A stretch of 64,000 bases of DNA, taken from assembly GCA_017607445.1 (NCBI GenBank), contig JAEVHH010000005.1:1679001-1743000 (forward strand), written 5' to 3'. A model generated the notes under the pieces. It was not told the origin of the DNA, searched no databases, and worked only from the letters and a program-made list of their open reading frames with translations. The stretch is from Histoplasma ohiense (taxonomy: Eukaryota; Ascomycota; Eurotiomycetes; Onygenales; Ajellomycetaceae). The position numbers and the translations under genes are program-made. The number at the start of each line of letters is the position of its first letter. The first letter of the stretch is position 1. Positions 11,497 through 23,379 of the stretch are shown here, piece after piece.

Positions 11497-12526
11497 GAGT
11501 TTTGCCCCGCTGGCACGATAAGATTATCAATCTTATAGCTGGCCTATCAATAACACCAAAATTTACGTATATGATCACACCTCCAATTTTGTCGGTTTCT
11601 CCACAATACGGCATCCGGCATCGGTTGGACTCGACGGTGTCTCGAATGGCTAAATAGATATGAATAAATAGTCGCCCATATATGTAACATCCAACTTGGA
11701 CACCATCCTTTAATGTGACCTTTTAATCTTGACCACGGGCATCCAGTTTCTGGAGACTTGGTTTGTAGCCTTCATGGAAGAGGCTACATTTTGAAGCGAT
11801 GGGCGTGGCAGGTTTATTTGATATCAGACCCTGGCTCCTTCCATTTTCCTTAGAAACTATTGCTACCAGAAGAATGCCCAGACAATAAAGTAAGTGTAGC
11901 GGATCTTGACCATGACCTTTCCGATGCCTATGAATCTGAATTGCGAGTCCTTAACTTGAGCAAACATGTTGCATGGCTCTCCCGAAATATCTGACATATC
12001 CTAGCGATCATAATCTTCTATATGTTAATATTTATCTAGTTTATTCAATTTTCATCTTAGATGGATAGGGTATGGCGTTTTGGAAAGATTGGCTACCTCC
12101 TCATTCTGGTTTAAAGTGCATGCATGTATGGTAAGCGAACAGCAGATGAATATGTTGATCGGCAAACAACTTTGGCGAATAGGAGGCAAGGAGTGTCATG
12201 GGGGATCATTTGGGTATGCGTATGGGCCAAGGAAAATATGATGTATATATTCATATACGACTTGGAATTTAAACCATCTGCGAAGCGAGATGACAATATA
12301 TGTATTAGGAGACGATGAAAAGTAATAACAGAGTTGATTTTACAAGGTTTCAACAAAGGATTTCTAAATACCAGCAGTACTGTGGCGGTGTGTTGATGGA
12401 AAAGAAAAAGAAATCTACATATTAAGAAGGGACCAAGAAAGTCCTGGCATTTCTTGTTGTCCTTTCTCTATTTTCGTGTCCAATCCAATCCATTCTCGAC
12501 CCCCCGAGTTGTGTCGATCTGCTTTT
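11497..12526. other. Convergent spacer, F-box / ATP3
   Basis: About 1 kb between two convergent stop codons. It is AT-rich with short open frames only; I see no gene, RNA or clear repeat. Confidence 0.5.
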
Positions 12527-13906
12527 TTACATATCCTCACTGGCAGTGGCACCGGTGATAATTTCAACCAGTTCACCGGTAATAGCGGCTTGACGCTGTC
12601 GGTTGTAGAGAATCTGGAACCTGTTGTCGGTGAAAAACAAGAAGGCGGTTAGGGAAAGAGTTGAGAATTGAGCAAATAAAGGTATCAAATCAAATAGTAA
12701 GGATTATGCTTCCAACTTACTTTTGAATCATGTCCCCAGCGTTCTTGGATGCGTTCTGTAGTGTTCAAGTGAAGTTAGATTTGGCGAACTTTACAAGCAG
12801 GGAATAAATGCAAAAGATGGGATAAAAGAGTCAACACGTACGTCCATAGCATTGCGGCGAGCCTAAATAGTTGCACAAGTTAGTAGATTGCGATCATTCA
12901 GCGGACGAATCAGGGAGTTCACTCATTTACTTACAGAGATCTCGCATGCATGACCTTCGGCAAGAGCCCAGTACAAGCTGTTTGCAAGAGCATACTCCCT
13001 GAGATTGGCGAGAACTTCATTTTCAACCTCGAAAGCCGAGAGGTTTGCTGCATTAGAAATTAGTAAAGGGAAACTATTTTCAATTTTCCATTTTCAATTC
13101 TGTGTTTTCCTGTGGCGTGGGCTTACGGGATTGGGTAATAGCCTCTTCCGAGTAGGCTTCGACAACAACGGGCTCGTAGGACTGAGCATTGACAAATTTG
13201 TTGTAGATTATCTTAACGCTGGCATAGTCGGTTGGCAGCTGGGTGATCTGGTCCGCAATGGCCTGAGCTTCAGCGAAAGTTGGGATATCCTTCCCGACAT
13301 TGGCGAAGCTCAAAATCAGGTTTTTTTCGTTGGTCCTACTGAGCTGGGCCTTGGCCTTCTCGCCGAGAACAACAACATCGGCATCAGGCTGTTCGATCAC
13401 CATCCTTCTTGTAGCTTTGCTCAAGCCGGAGTGGATGCCTCCGCACAGACCCTTATCCGAACTGGCCACGACAAATAGGGTCTTCTTGCCCTCCAGCGAT
13501 TTGGTTTCCGCGTTCTCGAATACGGCATTGGATGTTTTGCCGTATGCCCGCGAATCAGTCATGGCTCTCTGGGCTTTGTTAAGACGGGTGGAAGCAACAA
13601 TCTTCATGGTTTTAGTGATTTTTTCGATGTTCTTGATGGACTTCAACCGGCCTTCAATTTCACGGAGTGTCGCGAAGTTTGCGGCATTGGCAGGGGCGGC
13701 ACTCCTGTATGAAAGTACAGTGTCAGTAAGTAGTCCCGCATCATCTCAGTGTCAATATGCGATTCCGTGATATCCATACTCCAATATCTATAACATTGGT
13801 CGAGTCAATTGGGAGGATGGGGGGTGGAGCGTGGGCAAAAATAATCTTACCGTGAAAGAAATGCACTGCCAGCCTGGATAGCTGGACGAGCGTTTCGAGA
13901 GAGCAT
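12527..13906 (-). CDS. ATP3: Mitochondrial ATP synthase subunit gamma
   Basis: Central-stalk gamma subunit of F1Fo ATP synthase, the rotor that couples proton flow to ATP synthesis in the mitochondrial matrix. Six exons in coding order: 13906-13851, 13704-13127, 13047-12935, a 21-nt exon 12862-12842, 12755-12721 and 12620-12527, giving 298 residues (yeast ~311). The start MLSRNARPAIQAG is Arg/Ala-rich and lacks acids, as expected for a mitochondrial presequence. The mature N-terminal helix carries LKSIKNIEKITKTMKIVAS, and SSDKGLCGGIHS is the conserved core. The C-terminal helix ends RQAAITGELVEIITGATA, a near-invariant family ending that pairs with the first helix. All six exons are phase-consistent. 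The divergent partner 537 bp away is TOP1. Confidence 0.96.
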
Positions 13907-14442
13907 TGCGGGAATAGGAAGTAGTCAGGACAGGTTGGAGTCCGATATAGACGATGTTGGGTGCAACACTTGAGCAGACGCCGGGGCAGAGATGTGCATA
14001 CACGACCGGTCCGTCCTGTGTGTCTGGTGGGTGAACTGCCCAAATTGGAGAATCGGAAGGAGGAATCCACTAGGTTTAAAGAAGACTAGTGTGATCTTGG
14101 CCTGAAGCATATCGTCAGCCAATCAGCGCACAACGCCCTCAGCCTCTTAAACTTCATCTGTCCTACAGATTCTCGCCTCTTTTTGTCTTTTTCTCTGTTT
14201 TATCGCGTTGTTTCAGCTTCGAAAACGCTCTCGAGACTCACCACTCTCTCTTTTCCCCGCCTCCTCTGTCCTTGCAGACCAGCCATCCCTCTCTCTTCAC
14301 CATTGCTCGCCCCTTAGCCTCCGTGTTCGGGGCCTTTTCCCTCCACGGTCATCTACGTGTCTCTTTTTTGCCCTCGAATTTCTCTCGCACACGCATCTGT
14401 TTGATTCGCCAACAGACCTCATACGCGGTTCAGCTGCGGGTC
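13907..14442. promoter_or_regulatory. Shared divergent promoter, ATP3 / TOP1
   Basis: 536 bp between divergent start codons. The TOP1-proximal half (about 14150-14400) is strongly pyrimidine-rich (CTCTCTCTTTTCCCC, CTCTGTCC, CCCTCTCTCTTC), typical of fungal promoters and 5' UTRs. It contains no gene. Confidence 0.55.
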
Positions 14443-17400
14443 ATGAACTCCTCAGATGATGATGCGCCCCTTGTTGGCAAGCGGAAATCTAACGGACACT
14501 CCAAGCGTAGGTTTTCTCTCGTGCACAGAGTGCTCTTGCCTTCAGACATGGTGCCATTTTGTTGCCAAATTTTCTTATTTCACTTTTGAAGCAACCGCAT
14601 TCTATCAAATTACATCATTGCTATGCGCCAGCTCGTGTTTTTCCGGGTCTTGAACTGATGGCATAGCTGTTCAGCAACATTTGCGCTCTCAGATGAGCTG
14701 ATTTCGAAGTCCACTGATCCGTCTGTTAGCGCATCCCCGAAGGCGAATGGATACGCAAACCCGGGATTGACCATTCGCCATGGGCCAGTCGACTCCCAGG
14801 ATGCCGAGATGCATGACGCCGAAGTGAATGGGTCAGGCCTAAGCAAGCGAAAATCAAGAGGAAGCGATGTGATCCGGAAGTCGTATGCGGAACCTGAGAG
14901 CAGTGAGGAGGATAAGCCATTGGTACGCCATGTTTTTTTTAGCACACCACTGTTCTCACGACTACCCAACCCCCTTCAAAAACTGCGTCGGAAGTTATAT
15001 GTCTTATAAGCAACTCAACGGCTGACTTTCCGTTAGAGCAAGCGCCGCCGCGTCTCAGCCCAGCAGAAAATGGATGACTCCGACCCTGACGACGCCCCTA
15101 TCATATCTAAGCTGGCTAAAGGGAAAGCAAAAGCAGTCACCGTATCACAGTCTGCCACGGATGGTTCCCTTGGGAAAGATCTAATAGCGGAGAAGAGTAG
15201 GATAGAAGAGCGGGCCGGGAAGGAAGCGAAAGCTATTCGCAAACAAGAAAGCGCTGAAACTGCAGCAAAGAAAAAGACTCCAGCCAAGGCAGCTACTACG
15301 GGCAAACGTGGAAAGGGCAGGAAAGCTCTTGTAAATGGCATTAAGATATCGGAGTCCAGCGATGAAGATATTCCGCTGGCCCGAAAAGTGCTTGCCAAGA
15401 AGCCATCAAAAGCTGTAAAAGCTGAGCCTGCAGATACAAAGAAAACGAAAGCCAAGGCTGCAGTGAAAAATGAGTCGAGCGAAGAACTCGAGGGGGAAGA
15501 TGCAGAGGAGGAATATCGTTGGTGGGAAGATCCCGCCAAAGGCGATGGCACTATCAAATGGACAACTTTGGAACATAATGGTGTCATATTCCCTCCTCCA
15601 TACGAGCCACTCCCTAAACATGTCAAGATGAAATACGACGGCATTCCAATCACACTCGCCCCCGAAGCTGAAGAAGTTGCTGGATTTTTCGGCTCCATGC
15701 TTAACTCCACCCACAATGTTGAGAACCCTACATTCCAGAAAAACTTCTTCACTGACTTCACTGCCTACATTAAGAATTCTGGCGGTGCAAAGGACCCGAA
15801 TGGAAACCCAGTAGCCATCAAGTCATTTGATAAGTGTGATTTTAAACCAATCTTCGAGTACTACGAGGCAGCACGTTTGGAGAAAAAGAGCCTCCCGTCT
15901 GCGGAGAAGAAACGACTCAAGGCCGAAAAAGATGAACTTGAAGCTCCATACATGTATTGTATGTGGGACGGAAGGAAGCAGAAAGTTGGCAATTTCCGCG
16001 TTGAGCCTCCCGCTCTATTTCGCGGCCGTGGCGAACATCCAAAAACTGGTAAAGTGAAGACTAGGGTCATGCCAGAGCAAATCACTATCAACATTGGCAA
16101 AGAGGCCAAAGTCCCGGTACCTCCTCCCGGTCACAAATGGAAGGAAGTTAAACACGATCAGGAAGGGACTTGGTTAGCTATGTGGCAGGAAAATATCAAC
16201 GGCAACTACAAATATGTCATGCTTGCTGCTAATTCGGATATCAAAGGACTGAGTGATTACAAGAAGTTTGAAAAGGCTAGGGAACTCAAGGTACGCTTAT
16301 CGAAAATCTTTTTCTTGATTCGGCATTTTGCCTCCTACTAACACCTATTTAGAAACACATTGATCGGATCCGTAAAGATTACAAGAAAGGCCTAAAACAC
16401 GAACTCATGTCGGAGCGGCAGAAAGCCACTGCCGTCTACCTTATTGATCAGTTCGCTCTTCGTGCTGGAAATGAAAAAGGCGAAGACGAGGCCGACACAG
16501 TTGGATGCTGCTCGCTTAAATACGAGCATGTCACCCTTAAGCCTCCAAATACAGTTATCTTCGACTTTTTGGGTAAAGATAGCATTCGGTTCTATGACGA
16601 GGTGGAAGTGGACCCGCAGGTCTTCAAAAACCTCAAGATCTTTAAGAAGCCTCCCAAGAGAGAAGGCGATGAAATATTTGACCGCCTCACCGTAAGACTC
16701 CAGTCTTTATTCTTCTTATGGGTCTCTTTATGGTCTGTTTGAATTGACTTGTTTTCCAGACTTCTGCTCTCAACAAACATCTTTCCAACTATATGCAAGG
16801 TCTGACTGCCAAGGTCTTCCGTACATACAACGCGTCTTACACTATGGCTACACTTCTAAAAGATCTGAAGTCAACGGGCACCATCGCAGAAAAAATTAAG
16901 GATTATAATGATGCTAACAGAAAGGTTGCCATTCTTTGTAACCACAAGCGCACTGTCACTGCGAGCCATGCGAGCCAGATGGAAAAGCTGAGTGATAGAG
17001 TATGTTAATTACACCGCCTAAAATGAAATATTCCCGCCTTGCTAACGCTAGATAGATTAAAGGATTAAGGTACCAAGAATGGCGCGTTAAGCAGATGATG
17101 TTAGACCTCGACCCAAAGATAAAGAAGAAAAAAGGGCCTGCCTTCTTTGAACTCGACGAAAGCTTAGACCATGAATGGATCAAGGAGCATCAAGCCTACC
17201 TCGTCGAAGAGCAGCGGCAAAAAATCAAGAAGAAGTTTGAGAAGGATAACCAGAAGCGCGTTGCTGAAGGCGAAAGGGAGATGAAAGCAAAGGAGCTTGA
17301 GGAACGCCTGGAAGCTGCGAAAGAATTGGAAGCGAAGTTCAAAAGAGAGAACAAGACTAAGAAGGTGGAAGCTGAAGGCAAAGGAATCACCATCGAAAAA

Positions 17401-17695
17401 TTGGAAAATCAACTCCTTAAGCTCTCGCAACGCATTGAAAATATGTCTCTCCAAGCAGAGGATAAAGAGAATAACAAGGAAGTGGCTCTGGGTACTTCAA
17501 AAATTGTAAGTTTCTCCCCGCCTCACATGCCAGGATTGAATGCTCACGTTTCAAATATAGAATTACATCGACCCCCGTCTCACCGTGGTGTTTTCGAAAA
17601 AGTTCAATGTTCCCATAGAAAAATTCTTCTCAAAGACCTTGCGTGAAAAATTCGATTGGGCAATTAAGTCGGTAGATGAGGATTGGGAGTTTTAG
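14443..17695 (+). CDS. TOP1: DNA topoisomerase I (type IB)
   Basis: Nuclear enzyme that relaxes supercoils by nicking one strand through a 3'-phosphotyrosine. Seven exons: 14443-14506, 14675-14922, 15037-16290, 16353-16691, 16760-16999, 17056-17505 and 17561-17695, giving 909 residues. The acidic/Lys-Ser N-terminal ~200 residues are disordered and NLS-like. The core domain starts near WWEDPAKGDGTIKWTTLEHNG, with the family blocks FVKEYFEAA-like PIFEYYEAARLEKKSLP, YCMWDGRKQKVGNFR (a hot spot for DNA contact) and AVYLIDQFALRAGNEK with catalytic Arg. TVGCCSLKYEHV follows. A highly charged coiled-coil linker covers about 740-860. The last exon starts exactly at NYIDPR, so SKINYIDPR, with the active-site Tyr near 867, spans the last intron. 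The exon 2 acceptor has two in-frame options (14675 or 14693). Identity is certain. Confidence 0.97.
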
Positions 17696-19523
17696 CATAG
17701 AAAATGTTTTCCTCTGCCCGCTTTCTACATTATATACTTTGTTGTGATTTTCTCGTTTTCCTCTCTCTATCCCCCCCAACCCGTACCCCCCTTCCGGAGA
17801 ATTTAGAGCAGTGGCATTGTAGACTTTTTGTTCCTCTTCTCTAAGCAGTTGGAAAAAGAAAAATAATGTGATGCTTCAAAATCGTTACATTGACATTATT
17901 TTTTGCCCCTTCTTGTTCTACTTGGCCCCTTACTTCTCATTTTGGTAAAAGACTTCCATACATATACCTAGATACATACATCTCGTACTAACTTTGCGGC
18001 CCTGAAAGAGTCATATCACTTTTTCAAAAAAAAAAAAAAGAAAAAAAAATTGGGGTTCTTTAGGAGAGAGTTTTTTAGCCTCAGAAAACTTACCTTAAAC
18101 TTTTCTCCCTCTTTATATTCCTTCGTTCACTCTCCGGGTTCCTTTCTCAGAAACCAAACAAAATGCTGTGGAGGGATGTAGCATACAAAGAAAGATCTCT
18201 CCACCACCGACTGTCATATCTTTTGCCAACCATCTATCCTCAACCTTCAATATACACAATTCGTAAACTATTCTCGTGGAAGAGAAAACACCTCTCCTAT
18301 CTCTCCAGCCCAATGAGAGAGACTGACTGCTCACTAGGCTCAACCAGTCACCCCTTGCGCCTGTGAGGCCAACATCTTCAAATGAAAGACTAAGTCATCA
18401 AAACGGTGATGTAACTACTGAAATTTCGGGCCCTTCCGTTATCTAGATCTTGGTAGGCGTATCACTGTGTTGAATGAAGCTCTGAAGTGTTTCAAGTAGT
18501 AACAAATTACCTTTTTTTTTTTTTTTTACCAAAACACCACGACAGAGCTGTTTGGGCGGTGCCAGGAGACTGGAGCCTTATTGCCTAACTACACCGACAA
18601 ACTACCTAAGCTTCTATGCTTGTCCGCTAGGCTGGTTATATATCCAAACACCGGTGCGTGGAAGCTAATTCTTTCATCTTTGCTGGTAGTGTTGTCGTGT
18701 CATTGTGTGGTGGAGCCTCCTGAGTCCCTGTAACAAATCCATGTACTGTAGTAGATGTACGTACTAGTTTGTGAGGTAGCAACAGCTTGAAAAAAGATAG
18801 CAAAATGATAATTCTACACTATTCACTTGAATAGTGAAGTGTGGTTGCGTGCTCTCATCAAGGACGGTGACACGTCTCCAAGCCCACCAGAGTTTCTAAA
18901 TTAAAGTAAAGCTCAATTTACTCGGAGTTTGTGCCAGCCTTGGAACACTTCCAAGTGATCAGGAATCAAAATACACATATTGCGATTAAGATTGGAATAA
19001 CAGTCGGAGAAAGACATAAAATAGAATAAAGCTTGTATGTCGTATGCAATATATACAAGATGAGGTTGTTGTTGGTAGTACGCATAAAAATCAGCAAAAG
19101 TGCCGAGAAAAATGGAAATACAAAAAAAGTCGACAGTACGCTCAGAAATGCCCCAGAAATATTTATTCCAATTATAATATTGTAAAGGCAGGATGCTTCA
19201 GCAAAAGAAGGAGAGAAAAGAAAGCGAAAAAAAAATAGAGAAGGGATTAAAATGAGAATTAAAATGCAACCTCCACTATTCGGTATGAACGGTAGAGGTT
19301 AGAATTAAGAGATGTTCGAGGGGCCTCCCAAACCAAAAGAAATGGATGCAAAAACACAAACAAAAATTAAAATTAAAAAGATAAAACAACAAAAAGGTTT
19401 GTTATGACTTCATTGTTTGCCGAGCCGTAAATAGAGATATTGGGTGGACGGATGCTGCCAAAATTTAAAAAAGGAAAGTTTGGTTTCATAACGAGTTTAA
19501 AGGAGATATGGAAGGGAATAAGC
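17696..19523. other. Convergent spacer, TOP1 / SDR
   Basis: 1.8 kb of AT-rich DNA between convergent stop codons, with A- and T-runs (about 18028-18050 and 18512-18528) and a near-perfect palindrome at 18817-18836. Short open frames only; no gene or RNA recognised. Confidence 0.5.
18817..18836. repeat. 20-bp quasi-palindrome
   Basis: CACTATTCACTTGAATAGTG has 9-bp perfect arms around a 2-bp centre. It sits between the convergent TOP1 and SDR genes. It could form a hairpin or bind a dimeric protein; nothing else is known from the sequence. Confidence 0.55.
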
Positions 19524-20869
19524 TCAAGGCCACCATCCGAGTCGTTTGAAGCTTTCGACAACAGGCTGGATCCAATCTTCGCCAAGCGTCGGTCTTTCAT
19601 ACGTGAAGCCGGTTGTCTGCTCGAACAATGATCCGTCAATCAAGAGGTCGCCATCCTTAATAGAATCACGTTCTAGGAATGGACTTATCGGCCCTGGCCT
19701 TTCGATTTGTTTCTCATTCAGGAGCTCCGCCCACACCTGCAGTCCCTCCTCGTTCATATCGTCGATGATTTCGTCCAGATTCATGTTTACGACTTGCGTC
19801 ATCATCGTGCCGACGAAGTTGTACTCGATGCCAAAGGCCTTTTTCAGGCCCTGGGCCAGATCATTTTTTGTAGTTTTGTTATGGTCTACAATGTTGAAAA
19901 CTATGGGGTCACCGCTTGCAACGGGGCCCTTGCTCGCACGCCATTCCGCGGCTCTCCACATTGCGCGAGCTGCATCTTTGACATATACGGTGTTCATGGG
20001 TTGGCTTCCGGTTTTCAGGAAGGGGATGGGTTTACCCAGTTCCATATAGGCTCTCCCCATGCAGATGACAGTGCTCAATAGACCAGTGTCATACTCCCCA
20101 TAGACATGAGGGAACCTAAGAATGCAAAGATTCAAACCGGGGATCTTTCGCAGATCTTCCTCCGCTTGGTACTTCCATTTCGAGAAGGCGAACCAGGGTT
20201 TAATCTTAGCATCCTCCTTGGCGGGTTCGCGATCACTCTTGTACACCGTGGCTGTGGAGCATTCGATAAAGGCACCAACTCCTCGACGGGCGGCTTCCTT
20301 TCCCAGTGCAACGGAGAGGGCATGACTCCGGAGACGGTAGACATCGTCTGGTTGGGACAACCGGGACTCCCCGCCACAGTTGATAACATAGTCAAACTGC
20401 GCACCGTTGGCACGGTCGAAAATCCGAGAAAAAGATTCTATTTTGCCCAAGAAAGGAATGGCGTTAGTGAGCTGGATTCCACTCAAAGATATTACAATTA
20501 AAAGAAGGAACCGCAAGTCTATTATAAAAATATTATAATATGTATGGGTAACAACGACTTACGCTCACGACTTGCGTCAGCCTGGACAAACTTGTCCTGA
20601 GAGCAGGCAGCGCTGAACTCAGGTGTCAACCATGCCAACTGAGGTAGCAGCTTATCAACGATGCGCACCTCTGAAGCAAGGTTGTTTTCGTGGATGTGAA
20701 GGGCAAGGAAGCGGCCAAGGAAGCCTATCCAATTCGTTTGTATTGAGTCAGTCAGTATTCCCCAGTTGATCCAACCGCATTTCGACGCAAGGTCTGGGGG
20801 AATTGGAGGGTAGTTCGTACCAAGGCCTCCCACGATCAAGATGGCAGGCTTATTAGCCTCACCAGACAT
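19524..20869 (-). CDS. Atypical NAD(P)-binding epimerase/dehydratase (extended SDR)
   Basis: A Rossmann-fold protein of the extended short-chain dehydrogenase/epimerase class. Exons in coding order: 20869-20821, 20724-20563, 20437-19524, giving 374 residues. The nucleotide-binding motif GGLGFLGR (residues 14-21) is restored only by removing the first intron, and the block SRIFDRANGAQFDYVINCGGESR (residues 74-96) only by removing the second, so both introns are well supported. ECSTATVY (~129-136) is the expected strand with Ser/Thr. The catalytic YxxxK is absent: the matching site reads FAFSK (153-157), with Phe in place of Tyr. LRFPHVYGEYD and VYVKDAARAMW are normal epimerase blocks. The substrate is unknown; the protein may bind NAD(P) without classical redox chemistry. 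It ends GWWP. Its close fungal homologues are annotated NAD-dependent epimerase/dehydratase. Confidence 0.85.
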
Positions 20870-23344
20870 GGTGATTCAACAGGGGTGTCGTCGTTAAGAG
20901 GGGGAATTATAATAATCGGAATAGAAAACAGATCACCGTGCGATATCCGTTGAGTATTGAAAATAACACAGATGTAACCTTGGAACAATTTGAAAAGTGT
21001 ATGCTTTGCACCGTCAAAAGACTGAGTTTCCAGGAAGGTCTTTGGCTGTGGTCTGAGATGGGTAAGGGTATTTAGTTAAATGCGTGGGCTAACGAGCTGG
21101 CTGTGTTTCTAGCCTGGACGGCACAGGAGTGTTGGCGGTGTGGTAGTGAGAAGCCAGAACGCAGGGAGTGAGGATAGGATATTCTTGGCCAGTTCAGGTC
21201 GCGGATTTAACGAGGATAAAGAGATAGATAGATAAAGATATAGAAGCAGAGACGGACCAGCCTTCTCAAGGCGACAGTGCCGCGGTGGCAGGGTTCTGGA
21301 AATTAATTAAGGAACGTCGGTCGAAGGTAGAAAGTGGAGAGGGGGTCAGTTGCCGTGAGGGAGCGGAGCAGGCTATGGGAGATGTGAAGACAGAGGAGAG
21401 GAGGGAGAGGAAGGAGAGGAGAGAGGGAGATAGAAGAGAGAAGATGGAGAGTGAGATGTGAGTGAGATGGACAGGGAAGAGAGAGTGACAAAAGAGGGCC
21501 ACAAGCATGAGGCTCACCCTCGAGCGGCGGGCTAATTTAGGGACAGTAGTAGCAACGCTGAGTCCCCAACACGCCGTAAGCATTGGAATCAATTGGAATC
21601 GAAGCTATTCTTACAATATAATGGACGAGGTCTCTGTCGGACAGATGGCTGTCAGACGCTGCAGAGACCCTTCCCAGGCATTTGCAAAGGTGTTGGTATT
21701 TTATTATATTTATTTACTCCGGCTGAAACTGTGAAACAAGACACAGTTAGACAATAATAACAGCACACAAAGGAGCTGCAAGGAGAGACTATGAACAGAA
21801 TATATGGCAACAGTGTTTCCTCACTTTTCTCTCATTATCTCATTATCTTCCTTCAAACGACGCCGAGCTGCACTGTCGCGTAATTTTCACTCGATGGTTT
21901 CAATGGAGCCACAGCAATGAACGGGAGAAAAAAGCAGCACCTTGAAAAGAGCAAACAAAAGAGCCATGTCATGTACCCAGTACTCTGCTGTACTGTCGTA
22001 TTTATTCCATGCAGGCCCCAATTTTGCGGAGATCGCCCTATTGCTGTTTCTCAAACCTTCCATGGCGGCAAGGTACCAGTGACTTCTGAAACACTCCACA
22101 TGACACACACCTCACCCCTTCAATTGACTTTTCTGTCTCCGTAAGATTCAGCTGGGTTTCCCACGACCATTGAGTCTAGTTAACTAACTTAATTACTCTT
22201 CTCATTAGCCAGTTAGTTAACTATTGATCGATTGATCGGTCACGTCATCAATAACACAGCAAACTACCTATCAATTTCTTGCCTCAACTCCGATGACTGC
22301 CCCTGGCATGTATGTATCCCAGTACAACAACAACACATCCTGCCGGAGTCACCGACTCGGGCTGGTTGGACAAAAACTCCCCACTGCACAACGCCCGCTA
22401 GCACGATGCTCGAACGGCAGTCTAATTCCATTTCCCAATTTCCTTGCAGCGCCTGCAGCGCGAAGAAGTTTCCTTAAGCCTTCTTCCCGGAAAAAGAAAA
22501 AAAAAAGGAAGGAAAAACTTTAAAAAGAAATCACCCATGCAACAATATAATAAGAATAGTCCTCTTCTTGAGTGCCATCTGTCTTCTTCTTCTTCTTCTT
22601 CTTCTACCTTCAGTTCATACAGTACATGTCTTGTGGGCTTTGCTTCCCTCCATCCAGCAGTTATACGCAAACACATGGAGCTGTTGAAGTGACTGTGTGG
22701 GATGAATGCCCTTGCGGTCTGAGACATATCTGCAGCCCCCTGAATATTTGAAGAAGGCAATGCACATACCTACCTGGCTCCTCATCTTATGGAATTCTTT
22801 TTTAAAAAATTTATGATAGTCATGTGGCAATATCATAGCATTCTACTTCGATTGATTTGTTTACTATTTCATTTCCGTATCCAACGGTAAGAGACGGCCG
22901 GGCTTGGAAAGATGCATACTTTTCCAAGTTACAGTTGCAGCTTGTTCCCGTAGTTGATATGCATGTCAGCACAAATTCTAACAACCCTTCTTAACCTGCA
23001 TCTCAATTCGAGTTACGAAGTATCCACTCGTTCGCATTGCTTGCGCAGTTCCCTTGGCAATGTTGACATGGCCCTCCTCAAATTTCAAGTGGGCCGTTAA
23101 TTGTCGATCATGATGTCGTCCCCTGACCACGCCCTGTAAAGGAAACCCTCGCTTGGTCTTCGGTCAATGTTAGCTGCAGCAGGTTAGAGCGGAGGAATGT
23201 TGTCCAGCAGCAGGATGGGTGGTTCGGGGATGTCGGGCTTAACTTAACTTGACTTGGACCTGTGAGCCAAGGACTTCCATTTAATTGATTCTTTTTTATT
23301 CTTTTTCTTCTTTTCCATTTATTTTTCCTTTTTTTTTCTTTCTT

Positions 23345-23379
<35 letters not shown>

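Noticed and set aside
15033..15761. 242-codon minus-strand frame opposite TOP1
   Set aside because: Antisense shadow of the Lys/Ser-rich TOP1 exon 3.
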